64,000 bases of DNA from Gordionus sp. m RMFG-2023 (Eukaryota > Nematomorpha > Gordioida > Chordodea > Parachordodidae). The notes under the pieces were generated by a model. It worked only from the letters and a program-made list of their open reading frames with translations, ran no database searches and had not been told where the DNA came from. This document shows positions 24,326 through 36,500 of the stretch, in pieces. How positions within the stretch are numbered: the stretch's first letter is position 1; each line of letters opens with the position of its first letter. The translations under genes and the position numbers were made by a program. Location of the stretch: positions 77,663,561-77,727,560 of the forward strand of contig NC_088775.1 of NCBI RefSeq assembly GCF_954871325.1, written 5' to 3'.

Positions 24326-24744
24326 ATTTTATATTTATAAAAAAATAATAAGCGGAGGCCCGCAAATTTTTTTTTTTAGCAATTTCCATATTTCTCCCAC
24401 AATTTTTATATTACTCCCACAAAATACCGAATTTCTCCCACAATTTGAAAATTTTGACCTGGCAACCCTGTATATAAAGTTACAAATTTATACCCATTAA
24501 TTGTAAATATATTTATATGTGCCAATAAAATAAAGACAGGTTTGTAATAAATTTTGAATTTCATCATGTGTTAATAAAAAAGAATTTATTTTGCAATTAT
24601 GTTTATGTATATCAGGTTAATAAATATAATTATTTCTATTTTTTGATCGATATATATGACTTTAAATTTGAAAATTTTATATTATTTATTTTTTGTGAAA
24701 GTAATTAATTTATATATATTTTATATAACAATTATATAGGTGAA

Positions 24745-25690
24745 ATGGATTGTGATAATGAATCAAGTGATGATGATTATTTACTAAATAGCAATCACAA
24801 TTCAGAAACTGAGGAAGATGATACAGAGAGTGATAAAGAGGGAAAAGAAAATAATAATTATTTTTATAGTTTAATATTTTAGTATTATAAATTTAGGTAA
24901 AGATGGCTTGACCAAATGGAGTAAGGCATGTATTCCCCAAAAAAGAACCAGATCTCACAACATTATTTTATTAAATTCCCATTAATTAACAATAGTAGGA
25001 ACTTTAAGAAAAAATAAAGAGCAGATTCCAACATCATTTAATTTAAAAAAGAAAGGTATTTATTCAAGTTTATTTGCCTTCCAAGATAATATGACATTAG
25101 TATCATACGTACCAAAAAAGTATAAGCATGTTATTATGCTTTCTACCCTTCACTATGATAACAATATTGATACATCAACTGGGGATTTGAAAAAACCAGA
25201 AATTATCACATTTTACAATCTCACCAAAGCTGGTGTTGATGTTGTGGATCAGCTATGTTCAAATTATTCAATATCCAGAATAACAAATAGATGGCCTATG
25301 ACAATTTTTTATAATTTGTTGAATATATCTTGCATAAATTCTTTAATAATTTATAAATCCAATAATTTAAAGGAGATTAATAGATCAAAGTTTATAAAAT
25401 TATTAGCAATGGAGCTAATAACTCCATTAATGAGTAATAGATATGAAAATCCACATGTTAATATACTGCTAAGGGATAATATTGGGAATATGCTTAATAT
25501 AGAGGAATTAAAACCTATTTCAACCAAACAAAAAGGAAGGTGCTCCTCTTGTCCAAGGGTTAGGGACAAGAAATCCTCATTTATTTGTTCAAAATTTATA
25601 TGCAAAGATCATAGCGAGAGTTTTGTTCACCTATGTAGTGAAGGGTTAAGTAAATACAAAATAAAGTCTATAAGATATTGTTATTTATAA
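24745..25690 (+). pseudogene. piggyBac transposase with its catalytic core deleted
   Basis: The ATG at 24745, just after an AG acceptor, opens an acidic N-terminus (MDCDNESSDDDYLL) usual for piggyBac proteins. After an AT-rich gap, GKDGLTKW and HNIIL match the start of the DDE_Tnp_1_7 domain. The text then jumps to 'TIVGTLRKNKEQIPTSF', SYVPKKYKHVIMLSTLHYD, FYNLTKAGVDVVDQL and a C-terminal Cys-rich finger (CSSCPRVRDKK ... CSKFICKDH). The long middle part, where the first catalytic aspartates lie in complete relatives, is missing. This copy therefore cannot make an active transposase. The tail, 25091-25690, is one open frame. Confidence 0.85.
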
Positions 25691-25712
25691 ATATTGGGGA
25701 ATAGGTATATAA

Positions 25713-25860
25713 ATGTGAAATGTCCATATAAGCAATTCAAATTCACAAAAAATTGTTCATTTAAAAAATAACAAATATAAATGCTATTTGATTTCATATA
25801 TATAGTTAAAATTTATACCCATTAATTGTAAATGTATTTATATTTGCCAATTTGTAATAT
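25713..25860. repeat. Direct repeat flanking the piggyBac remnant (partner 21236-21338 plus 24471-24545)
   Basis: The words 'aatgctatttgatttcatat' and 'atttatacccattaattgta' occur in the same order and orientation on both sides of the piggyBac sequence. The left copy is split by the nested hAT. The repeat includes the 'gtccatat' complement of the large hAT transposase start region, so I infer a segmental duplication of the hAT 5' region. Confidence 0.7.
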
Positions 25861-26019
25861 ATTTACTTAACACTTAAATAGATTTTAAAAAAATTGTTTA
25901 CCTTTACACTTTCTATCTATATAAATCAAAACAGATGATATTGAAATTGACTATTAAAATAGGACGTAAATGATATCCGTTAAAAAGTTGTAAAATATTA
26001 ATTTTTTTAATTTAATTTT

Positions 26020-26145
26020 ATTAATAATTTTATAATTTAACTTAATTAATAATTTTATAATTAAATTTAATTAATAATTTTATAATTAAATTTAATTAAT
26101 AATTTTATAATTAAATTTAATTAATAATTTTATAATTAAATTATT
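26020..26145. repeat. 25-bp tandem repeat, about five units
   Basis: The unit 'ttaattaataattttataa' plus 'ttaaat' starts at 26042, 26067, 26092 and 26117, within the large hAT. Confidence 0.8.
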
Positions 26146-26567
26146 TTATTAAGAAGAATAAATTAAATAAATTCATTTTATAAAAAATTATATTTAAAAT
26201 ATTATTATATTAAGGAATTTTATGGATCTATTAATAGTAATTATATAAAATTTCACTTTTGTCTAGACTTATCATCGGCTTATATTTCATTTCTTAAAAA
26301 AGTTGTTTGGTTTCACCTTTTTTATATATATAAACCTCTTTTATTATAGTTAACAGTTTTAGTATAAAACATTATTATAACTTTCACATTCTTTCTTTCA
26401 AAATATTGTTTAAGATATGTGTGCATACATTTTTGGGGGACAGGGGGTGAAGAGAGAACTAAGGAAGACATTTTTTAATAAATGATATTTACAAAAGGTG
26501 ACATATTTCTGAAGGGAGGGGGGAAATTTCCCCTTGCCCCCCCCCTGGCTACGCCTATGATCTATAT

Positions 26568-26760
26568 ATATAATTTATTAATATGGTAAACAATTTTTTG
26601 CAAGTCAAATAATTTTATTTATATATAAAATTAAAAAATATGGAAATATTTTGAATTAAATTTGCACAACACTATAGATGATAAAATTCATATTTCTGCA
26701 CAACACTATAGATGATAAAATTCATATTTATATAATTCATACCCTCTTAGTATTTATTTT
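26568..26760. repeat. Tandem repeat array, right part
   Basis: The array interrupted at 17787 resumes with 'atatggtaaacaatttttt', 'aatatggaaatattttgaat' and 'tgcacaacactatagatgat'. The last word is repeated at once, suggesting a short slippage. Confidence 0.8.
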
Positions 26761-27299
26761 TACAAAAAAGCAAATGGACTCTCAATATACCTATTTATTT
26801 CATGGAATTAAAATACTCAAATACCTAAACTTTGTAACTATGACAATATGCCAATCCAAGTCACTACTCCTAAGTACAAAATTACATTTTAAATTCAACA
26901 AATAAATTTAAATTATATTTAGCCAATTGAACATTAGACAATATAACACTTTTATCTCAACATTAATATGTGACCTCAGGAAATGATATACAATACCTAT
27001 TTATCCTTCTTCCTACATTTATTTCATATATTTTATGTTCATATATTTTACATTAATATATTTATATATATGTTCACAGAACATTCACATTTATTTTAAA
27101 AAAATAGGATATTAAAAAAAAATTTCATATGTTAGTTCAAGATTTTTTTATTCCCGTCATACTTGGCGGGTTTCAACTAGTAATAATATAAATATAATTA
27201 TACAAAAATAATACATTATATATAAGATAATATCTTTTTGAAACAATTTTTTATTTATTTTTAGCAACAATTGATTTTTAAAATTTTGATCACACAAAC

Positions 27300-29780
27300 A
27301 AGAGTGCTTAGTGTACAACACATCTTTAGCCGTGCTAAACTATTCATTTGGCGCAGAGGATGATAGAGTTGTTTTATATTTAATAAATAAAAATTTTAAT
27401 TCGGGAAATTTATTAAAAATATTTAAAGAATTATCTTTATTTTGGAAAAAGCTTAATAGATTATCTTCACAAGGATCTTCATTCATTTCCTCATCAAAAA
27501 AAATTTGTAATATTCTGGTGTGTTAGATAAAGAAATTATGTTTGCTCTTTCTTTATCAAGATCTTTTCTCGATCTGGAAATAAGTTCAAGCATTCTTTTT
27601 TTGTTGACCTCTAATTTTATCCATGGCCAATCCAATTTAAATAGCTGATGAATTATTGCGGATAGTATAATTCATCTTTATAGATATGTTTGAATCAATT
27701 GAAAATAAAAGATAATCAAAATATAAATTTATTTAAACTGTATACCTTTTATCCATGCCTTCATTAATAAATGCCTTACAAAACTTGAAATTATTTAAAG
27801 CCATTTTTAAGTTTTAATATTATAATAGCTATTGTGGGAGTGAGATATCCCAAATGCATTTTTTCTTCGCTCTCTAAAATTGAAAGAGCCGTAGCAATCG
27901 GTTTTATAACCTATAAAATCATATATATACATATCATATTTCTTAATTAACAACCAAACAATATTCACCCATAAACGACTTGTCGTTATGTGAAAATCTC
28001 TGTAATTCCGATTTATAACAAGATTCGTCAAATTGTGGAAATCCTACTTAATAAGACTATCTGTTAATTTCACGGAGTTTTAAAAAGAGTTCCATCTTGT
28101 TATAACCGGTTTTATCAGATATCTTCTCATGTTTTCCTTAAAAATGGCTGCAGAGTTTGAAGATTGCCCATGTTTATTCCACAATAGCTTACACTTAGAA
28201 AATGTAATTTTTGAAATGATTTTAAAATGGACATCGTTACCTGCTTTTTCAATGTCAACACTTGCAATGAGATTTAAAGTGTGCTGAACAGGAAATATGC
28301 TTAGGTAAGTATCCAATACGATCATTAGTATTTTGATTTTCAAATAGATAAAATAATGGCAGAGGAACTATTTTTCATTCGAATCCTCTCCTTTTATATA
28401 TTTTTAAATTTTTAATAAATATATTTAAATTTTTTTTACCTGAAAGTTTTTATATAATTTCTAGCCTTGTCGGTAATGCATTTGGTAACTTTATTTTGTA
28501 TCTTATATGTGGTAAAAAATTTTAGATAATCAAATGTGTGTTTTTGGTTTAGCCTTTTACAAGCTAAGCTGGCTGAAACCCTCTCAAGAATGTTTGGGTG
28601 TGGCCAGTGTACCGTCATCCCTAATAAGAACTTTTTTAAAAGATAATAATATCAATCTATAAAATATATATTTTTTATACCAGTTATAAGCTGACCATGA
28701 ATCTACAGTTGTACAGACAATTTTTGGGATGCACAATAAATCCACTAATTTCTTTGCCATGGTCTCATATGCTTTGTTAATTTTTAATATGAGGGTAGGC
28801 ATAGACATCACATTGCTGCAATTTTGATAATTTTAATAAATGCAGAAATGGTTGTAATTCTTCAATCAGCTGATTGTGATATTTTTATCTTGGATGTAGA
28901 TGGATTCAACATCTCAATGAGTGTAGTTGATTGGCTTTAATTTTTTTTAAATACTATTTAAATGTTAATTGATCTCTTTCATTTTTAAGGAATAGACAGT
29001 CTATAATTTTTTAATTAAAATATTATTAATTCTTGAATTTTTTATTAAAAATAACTTCGCTTTTTCAATAATTGAAGATAAATCTTTTAAAAATTTAATT
29101 ATATTTTTTAATCCCTCACTAAGGTTATTGTCAAGGAAATCATTAGTCTAAATTATGATTGCCAAAGATATTTTTTCAATTTCTTATCTTTTTCAGAATT
29201 CAGAATTAACATTTAAAAAAAATCAGGGAAAATATCTAGTTTCATCTCTAAAACAATATTGATTCATAGTTTTATTCCATATATATATTTATTTGAAAAT
29301 ACATACCTATTTAAACAAAGCTTTTTAAAATCACTTATTTTATTCTTTAGATTTATTAACAATTTGAAGTTATCAATACTAAAACAAAAAATAGAAGATA
29401 TTGTTTAAACCCAATATAATATTTTGAACCAATACCAATGTTAATCTTGGGTTTTTAATGTTGGTTCCCAGCCCTATGCTAAAATTAATTGCTTATATTT
29501 TAATTTCATCATTAAGCTTTTCAAAATATTATGAAAGAATACTTCATTTGGTTATTTTATAATACCCATGATTTAATATTCTATTATTAAAGTAATGTTT
29601 AAAATTATTATATATTAATTCATCTTTTTATCTTCATATGCTTTTTTAATTTTGAACTGCTGGACATTGAGGTTGAAATATTTGCGCTGGGACATAATTT
29701 ACATTTACAAAGTGTAGACTTTGTACCATTAATTTTCTTTATTGGTATAAAATATATTTCAAATTAGGGCCAGGGAAGGG
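27300..29780 (-). mobile_element. Degraded hAT transposon with BED finger
   Basis: On the minus strand a BED-type finger (29770-29640) reads FEIYFIPIKKINGTKS, then CKCKLCPS and KLKKHMK, with a stop just before it. Next come IVCTTVDSW (about 28700), HWPHPNILERVSASLACKRL (about 28600), HTLNLIASVDIEKAG (about 28290) and LLWNK with TRWNSF (about 28090). These are the standard blocks of the BED-finger hAT transposases in order. Introns or gaps and stops separate them. I did not find terminal repeats, so the edges are approximate. Confidence 0.7.
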
Positions 29781-30564
29781 TTAAATCATCTTCACCTGAA
29801 GAAGTAAGTACTATGGACATAATTTCTTAAAATAAATTATAAAATAGAATAATAATATTATTATTAACATTTACTTTGAATTTTGATTGAATATTAATTA
29901 TATTAACATTCGACTGAAAATTTAACGAAGGTGGTTGATATGAATTAAAAAACTGGGTTAAAATTATTTATTTAAAAAATAAATAAAAGTAATTTTATAA
30001 TACAATAAAATATATTTTTCTTTTTTTAATTTTTTTCGAGTAACATTTTGGTTATTAACATTAACCCCGATTTCCTCTATTTCTTTTTTTTCTGTTTTAA
30101 ACGAGTATTTATTTATTACTATATTCGTTGATATTTTATAAACTTATTCAGTTAAATAATTATTACTAGTTCATGTAAATAAATCTCACAATATTTGAAA
30201 GAAATTAAAGTATGTGCAATGACATTTTGGTAGTTCCAATATTAATTTGATTTTTCTAAAAGAACTATAAAACTTTTTGATGTCAGAAAATAATTTTAAT
30301 ATTGTCAAAATTTACAAGAAATTACGCCTAAACACGTGTAAATTTTCCATTTTTGTTTATTTTTCTGTCTTTTTTAAAAATATTTTAAAAAAATTATGTG
30401 CACTTATTAATTTTTTTTAATCAATTTTCTGTGCTTTCAAATGATTACATCAAAATTTACATAAATAACATTACTTAATATCATATATTAAATTACGAAT
30501 AATGTGATGAGTGATTTTTAAAAAAAATGATGGTAAGTTTACAATGATAATATAGTGAAAAAAT

Positions 30565-33500
30565 TTAGTATGAATCCGCCACTCCATATCCCCCTCCGCC
30601 AGGCGTATTGATCTGGAAGGTGTCCTTAATGTTTATATAAGTATATTTAAAACTAGAGTAAAATTTAAAAAAATATATGTATATGAAAATAGTATCTGAA
30701 AGGTTTTATATAGGAATCAAGAGTATTGAAATTTTGTTTTTGATTTAAAATTATGATGACGATTTTATCATATACAAATTTAAGCTATCTCCTAATTGAA
30801 GGGTATGAACGTTTTAATGCTTACTTTTAAAACTGCTCGTATAAATTAAGATTGAAACGCTCAAGTATATTGGATACATAAGAATAAGAAGCCATGTCAT
30901 TATAAATAATATTTAAAAAAAATAAAGCAGGGATCCAAACCGAACCTGAACCGAACCATTAAACCGGTATTTTTATCGAACCTAAACAGCTAAAAAAATT
31001 TTATAACCGAACCTCTAAAATGCCACTGACCCGGTTCGAGTATCATAATTTTATGCTTATAATATTGCTAGTATATTGCAAAAATTTTAATTATATTCGA
31101 ATTGTTTTAAAAATTATTATCAATCACATTTGATTGATAAGTGTCAGTCTAATTTTTATAAACTTTAGTATATTGCCATTTTCAACATTTTTTAAATATT
31201 TAGGCTTATAAATTATAAAGCCTAGAAAAATTAAATCCAATATATAAATTATTTACATATAGTATTATAAATGACACATCAAATCTGATATCGTACTGGC
31301 AGTGCCGGCTACCCAAGTTAGTGTGGAAAGGTGTTTTTCAACAATTAAATTTATATTATCCTTAAAGATTGTAATTTGAGTAGGATGAATTTTGAAAATA
31401 TATTAATTGTGCGGCTTAATAAAAAAAATTTTAAGTAATTGTTCACATTAAAATTAATCATTTATAAATTAAATATTATTTTATAATGTGCAATTAATAA
31501 AAATGAAGGTTTTATGTATGAGTTTTTTATTTTAATTATGAAATAAAAAAAATTTCTTCCTTGTACATAATTCAAATGTAGGTTTGAATATAAAAGTGTT
31601 CTTTAGAGGTTCGAACCGAACCGATATTTTAATTTTTTGCGAACCGAACCTTTATTTTTATTCGCCTGAATCGTTATTCATTTCGGGTTGGATCCCTGAA
31701 ATAAAGTGTATATTAAGAACTTTTTAAAAATAATGACTATACAGCCCGAATTTATTAATGGAGAATCCATAAGTAAAATATTTATCACATTATACATTTA
31801 TATTAAAAATATACCGCAAATGTTAAAATTGAGCCTAACGCCCTCCAATAAAGCTTATGGGATGTGAATCCCTTTAAAAATCATTCCCTCCCTCTAAGAA
31901 AATCCTAGCTACACCTACTCCTATTCGGGCGCGTACGCAGGAATTTGGTCTGGGGGGGGGGGGATAATAAAAATTTTTTAAGAAATATTATTGTTTTTTT
32001 TAAATATCAAGCATAAATTTATTAGAACTATTAACTATTCTAATACACAATTTTAAATTAATGTGAATTATAAAAAAATTATATGTATAAACCGTCATAT
32101 AAAAAACTATAATATAAATGTGAATTAAAAAATATTAAACGGATATAACTGGCGGTATAGAAAAAATATAAAATAAATGTAAATTATAAAATATAAAATG
32201 AATATAACCACTATATGAATCACTTAAATGACCCAAAATAGAAATTTAAATTTTTTGAACCTTTAAAATTTGTATACATAAAAAATTTAATGTTGAAAAT
32301 ATAAATTAATACACAAAAAGTTTCTTAGAAATAATTGTATTTTGTATGTTATATATTTACATATAAAATCCAATCTTTGTTGGGATTGAGCTAATTTTTC
32401 AATTATCTCATCCTTGCTTGCCGTCAAATGCCTATGAATATTCAAAAGATCCAAACCTTTTAATCTACTTTCAGAAGTTGTATTTCTTGGGTTTTTCAGA
32501 GACCTACAGACCAGGCCTCCGGGCCGGACCGTATTTTAATTTTTTAAATATACCTGGGCCGGGCCCAATTTTTTTTTTAAAAAAAAACCCTGAAAATTTT
32601 TTTTAAAAAAATATCCGGGCCGTGTTGTATATTTTAAAACAGCCTATATTTGAAATCGTTATTATTATCTATAAAAATCAAAAAGAAATATAATTTATTT
32701 TAAAAAAATTCGGGCCGGGCCTGAAAATTTTATTTTAAAAAAGCCGGGGAGGGCCTAAAAATTTTTAAAAAAAACCCGAACCGGGCCGTAAAAAATTTTT
32801 AAAAAAAATCCGGTCTGTTATTCTTAAAAAAGAGAATGTTCTTTCATTAGTTTACTAATGGGAAAAGTTGCTAATATATAAACCCTTTTAAAACATTGGG
32901 AAAATAATTTAAATGTGCTTGAAATGCAAAGCAATCATAGCATTTTTTGGGACTATATCAACCATAGTTAATTTTATAAACATAGTTATTCAGCTAATAA
33001 GGCATCATAAGATACTTTAACATCTTCATGATAAAAATCCAACAAATATTTTTTTTTCTATCACCATCTGAAAAAGGTTAGTAAGGCTTTTGAAGTAATA
33101 TATGCAGATTGGTAAGTGCTGCATGATGAATTAAAAACCATTCATTTATTTGGGTTATAAATGTATCTAAGAGAGGAGAAATTTGTTTTATAATACTCTT
33201 CTACTGATCCTATATTAATGTTTTAACGATGAGCTTGCTTTGCTGCAAGTCGAAGGAGACAAATATTAAACACGTATAGCTCTGCTTTTGACTCAACAAT
33301 AACATATAAAATATGAAATTCTTCATCAACATTAGCCCTAATTTCCTTGAGTTCTAATAAAATGCTTTCCGCTATTCTCATCTTCTTAATCAAGTCAATG
33401 TCATGTTTTTGAAAGTATTACATATAGTTGTATAATTAAATATAAATTCTAATGAGAAAAAAAATTTGGAATAAGCATTGAATCCAATAATTTTCTTGCT

Positions 33501-36500
33501 TCTGAGGAAATATTTCTTTCAGTCCATTGTGATATTTCAGTAATAGCAAATAATCGGCTCTTCTAACTCCATAAAAGCTGTTACTGCTTGATGGCGAAGG
33601 CTCTATCTCGTTGGATAAGCTTGCAATTTCTTTCTCCCTGTTGGACAAGGAGTTTCAGAAATAATTATTATTTGACTAGAAATTTGAAAATAGTAGATAA
33701 ATATTACGCCACTAAAAATTTGAAAATAATAAGTAAATATCACGCCGGAAAACTTGAAATCGAAATTAATTGATAAAATAACTTAGTAGATGAATGTGAA
33801 AAATAAATTTTTAAATATTTAATTTGAGATAGGAATAAATATTAACAAATATTAACAAATATAAATTAATATAAACAATAATATTTTTAAAAAATATATC
33901 CGGCATCTGCATTTTTTGCTTGCTGCGTACGCGCCTGCTTCTATTATTTGATAAGATAATGAGACAAAGGTGTTAAGTATATACGATAAAATTATTATAT
34001 AAAAAGTATCCGTAATCTGGTCACAATCATAATAATCTTTTCTCTTCTTCCAAATAGCTCGTTTCATTTATGGTTATTTATCTTTAAATTTTTTTTTAAA
34101 ATATCTTCATTTTACCCCTGGATCCACTTTTAGAGTTGATTTTGAGTCCATGTAAATAATTTTACCATCTGAATGAACGAACAAATTTAGCCCTCTCTTA
34201 CCGTTAGCGCCACCTTAATTTATTTTTTATATAAGGAATAAATAAATGATGAGGCTTTAAAAGAGATATATTAAAAACATAAAATTCTACAGATTATTCG
34301 GAAAATTTTATTATTTATAACCCACTAAATCGCATTTTCTACTATGATAATCGAATCTAACAATATTTTAGGCTATCATTTATTTATATAACTCAACTTA
34401 TAAATCAAATTTTATATCATTTTAACGTTGTGCTAATTAAAAGCTTCATATATCCTCAATCTACAAATCACCCAAATATTATCGATTTTATATCCAGTTA
34501 TAGTGTTTCCAAAAAGTAATACAAATTGTCGGACACCCTTAATTATTCGTATCAGTTTATTTTTTTAAAAAGATGGTTTCAAATAAATTTTACACTAAAA
34601 TATTTCACAATTATGGCATAATTGTATTAATATTGACCTTAAAAGCTTTGATAATAATAATAACATTGAATCGGAGCAAATAAATTTGGCTAAGTAATTT
34701 TAAAAGATATTTGGCAAATTTTGAATAAGCATTGGTAGTGAATAGGAACGATCTATATCCAGTTTTTTTATTTTATGTGACAGACCGTTTTTAGGACTGA
34801 TTTCTTCGGACGGTCGACGTAAAAGGACGTCATTCAAAGAAAATTTTAAAACCAGGTGCTTCTTAACTTAAATTTTATGACCAACACGTCCTAACGAAAT
34901 TTTTAGGATAGGACGCGTGTTTAAGCACATTTCTTTTACTTTAATATATTAATTTATAATAAATGAAATGAAATGATAAGAACAAATATTATTCAAATGT
35001 ATATTATAAACAGAAAAAAATGAAAATATACGAGGTAAAAGAAATAAAATATGATATTATCATGTATACTACAAAAATAAATTTATTTTTTTCAATCAAT
35101 TTAGACTTAGTTATTCTTCGTCCAAGAATATAGCGTCATCAAATATTTCTCCATTTTTGAAATATTATTTTTTTTGCTTATCATGCCCTATTTTGATTTT
35201 GAGAACTATTTCACAACACCAATGTGCATTGTATAGGTAAATAATCTTCATTCTGTTGTGGCTAAGATAGAATAACTGTATTCAATGGTTTTTTTACCAT
35301 AGTAATATAATCGTTATTAATTGGATATAAATTATAGGAAAAATAAACTTAGCTCATTATCTTCTTCAAGGCTTTCGTCAATTATCTTGTTTTTGAGAAG
35401 GAAAATATTTTTAAAAATAAAATCTTATAAAATATCTTTTATATTTATATATGTATATGTATTATTTTCCTCTAGTATTTTATTTGTCTTTTCATGTTCA
35501 TATAGATTTTCTAATTCTACAATATCAATAATACTTACTCTTCTCTTCTATAAAATTTTTAGATCTTTTTTTATTCTTAGGATGGACGTATTATGAAGAA
35601 AAAACTGTATTTTAAGATCAATTTTCAAGGACGGACTGGAACTGAATGAACCGACTTTCAGATAGATTTTTCCTATAATTATAAACGTAGTTATAAAATA
35701 ATTTTCATATGTTTATTCATTATTTTTAATTATATATTTGTTATTTTATTAAACCTCAAATTATTTTGAATCCTCAAGAGAGGGAAAAAACTGAAGACAA
35801 AACCAAAATAAGATTATATAAATAAAAAATTAGGAATATCTACACCCTCCTATGCTAATCACGATAATATCCCTTTACCCCAACTAACTATCCCCCCCCC
35901 TAGCGAATTCTAATAACCTCTTCATATTACAACCCTCAATCAAATTTTTCAATGATTATCTTGCATTACACCATCAGCCCCTACCCGTGATAGCCCTTGA
36001 TATGTATAAGCTTTTTTATTTATTTAGATGATATAAATATTAAAGATCAGGGATACATTATACAAATTACCGTTCATGCCGTATGGCTCAAACACTCTTC
36101 TTTCAGTCAGGATGGATAAATTGAGGGGTTTTCTAAAAAGAATTTCTCTAACCGCGCCGTTCCCGCCTTTAAATTTTCCAGAACCACCTGAACCATCTCT
36201 AACTCCAAAACGCTTTAAAATGACAGGAAATCTAGAATGTTAGTGTATAATATATATTTTATATATAGTCTTTTTTCTTCTTTATTGTAAAATCGCTTCA
36301 AATGTTAATTTATATTATATGTTAGAAAGTTTTAAAAGTATCTTGGAATTTTACTAAGCCAATATAGTGCTGTAGGCCTAATGTGATTATCAATATTTAA
36401 AAACTAGATGATATTCTCTTTTAAGAGAATTTAATATACATTGAAATTATATCGTCGCCTCATGATGTCAAAATACAAGAAAACCTAAGGCCTAGTTATA

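Larger units (their letters stand above)
21339..24470. mobile_element. Second hAT element nested in the first
   Basis: The ends CAGGGTTGCCA (21339) and TGGCAACCCTG (to 24470, ten terminal bases exact) are inverted repeats. The flanking 8-bp duplication TATATAAA (21331-21338 and 24471-24478) is perfect. A related unoccupied site exists at about 25801, where the same flanking sequence is uninterrupted. CTCCCACAA words cluster inside both ends. The inside holds two convergent partial transposase copies and a 25-bp tandem repeat. Confidence 0.9.
17796..26559 (-). mobile_element. Large hAT transposon (host of a nested piggyBac and a second hAT)
   Basis: Terminal inverted repeats are CATAGGCGTAGCCAGG at 17796 and its exact complement ending at 26559. 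The flanking 8-bp target duplications ATCTATAT (17788-17795 and 26560-26567) are perfect. An 8-bp duplication and a DUF4371/TTF-type transposase place it in hAT, ZMYM1-like group. G-runs next to both ends and the right-end 180 bp are shared with the short G-run MITEs. Its own transposase lies on the minus strand (18379-21248). The stretch 21236-25860 is complicated by a piggyBac remnant flanked by direct repeats and by an inserted second hAT. Before those events the element would have been about 4 kb. Confidence 0.9.

Noticed and set aside
21236-25860. Direct repeats around piggyBac read as long terminal repeats
   Set aside because: The repeats correspond to the 5' region of the surrounding hAT, and there is no retroelement coding between them.
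29400-29480. Right end of another hAT or MITE at 'ggttcccagcccta'
   Set aside because: It looks like a typical terminus, but I could not find the matching left end or a target duplication.
35321-35596. 91-codon plus-strand frame rich in Ser, Leu, Phe and Ile
   Set aside because: It lies in an OPLAH intron. The composition follows from T-rich DNA, and no domain or splice signals were found.
34780-35670. Possible hAT bounded by 'cagaccgtttttaggactg' and 'aggacggactgg'
   Set aside because: The proposed ends do not pair as inverted repeats, and no 8-bp duplication was found.
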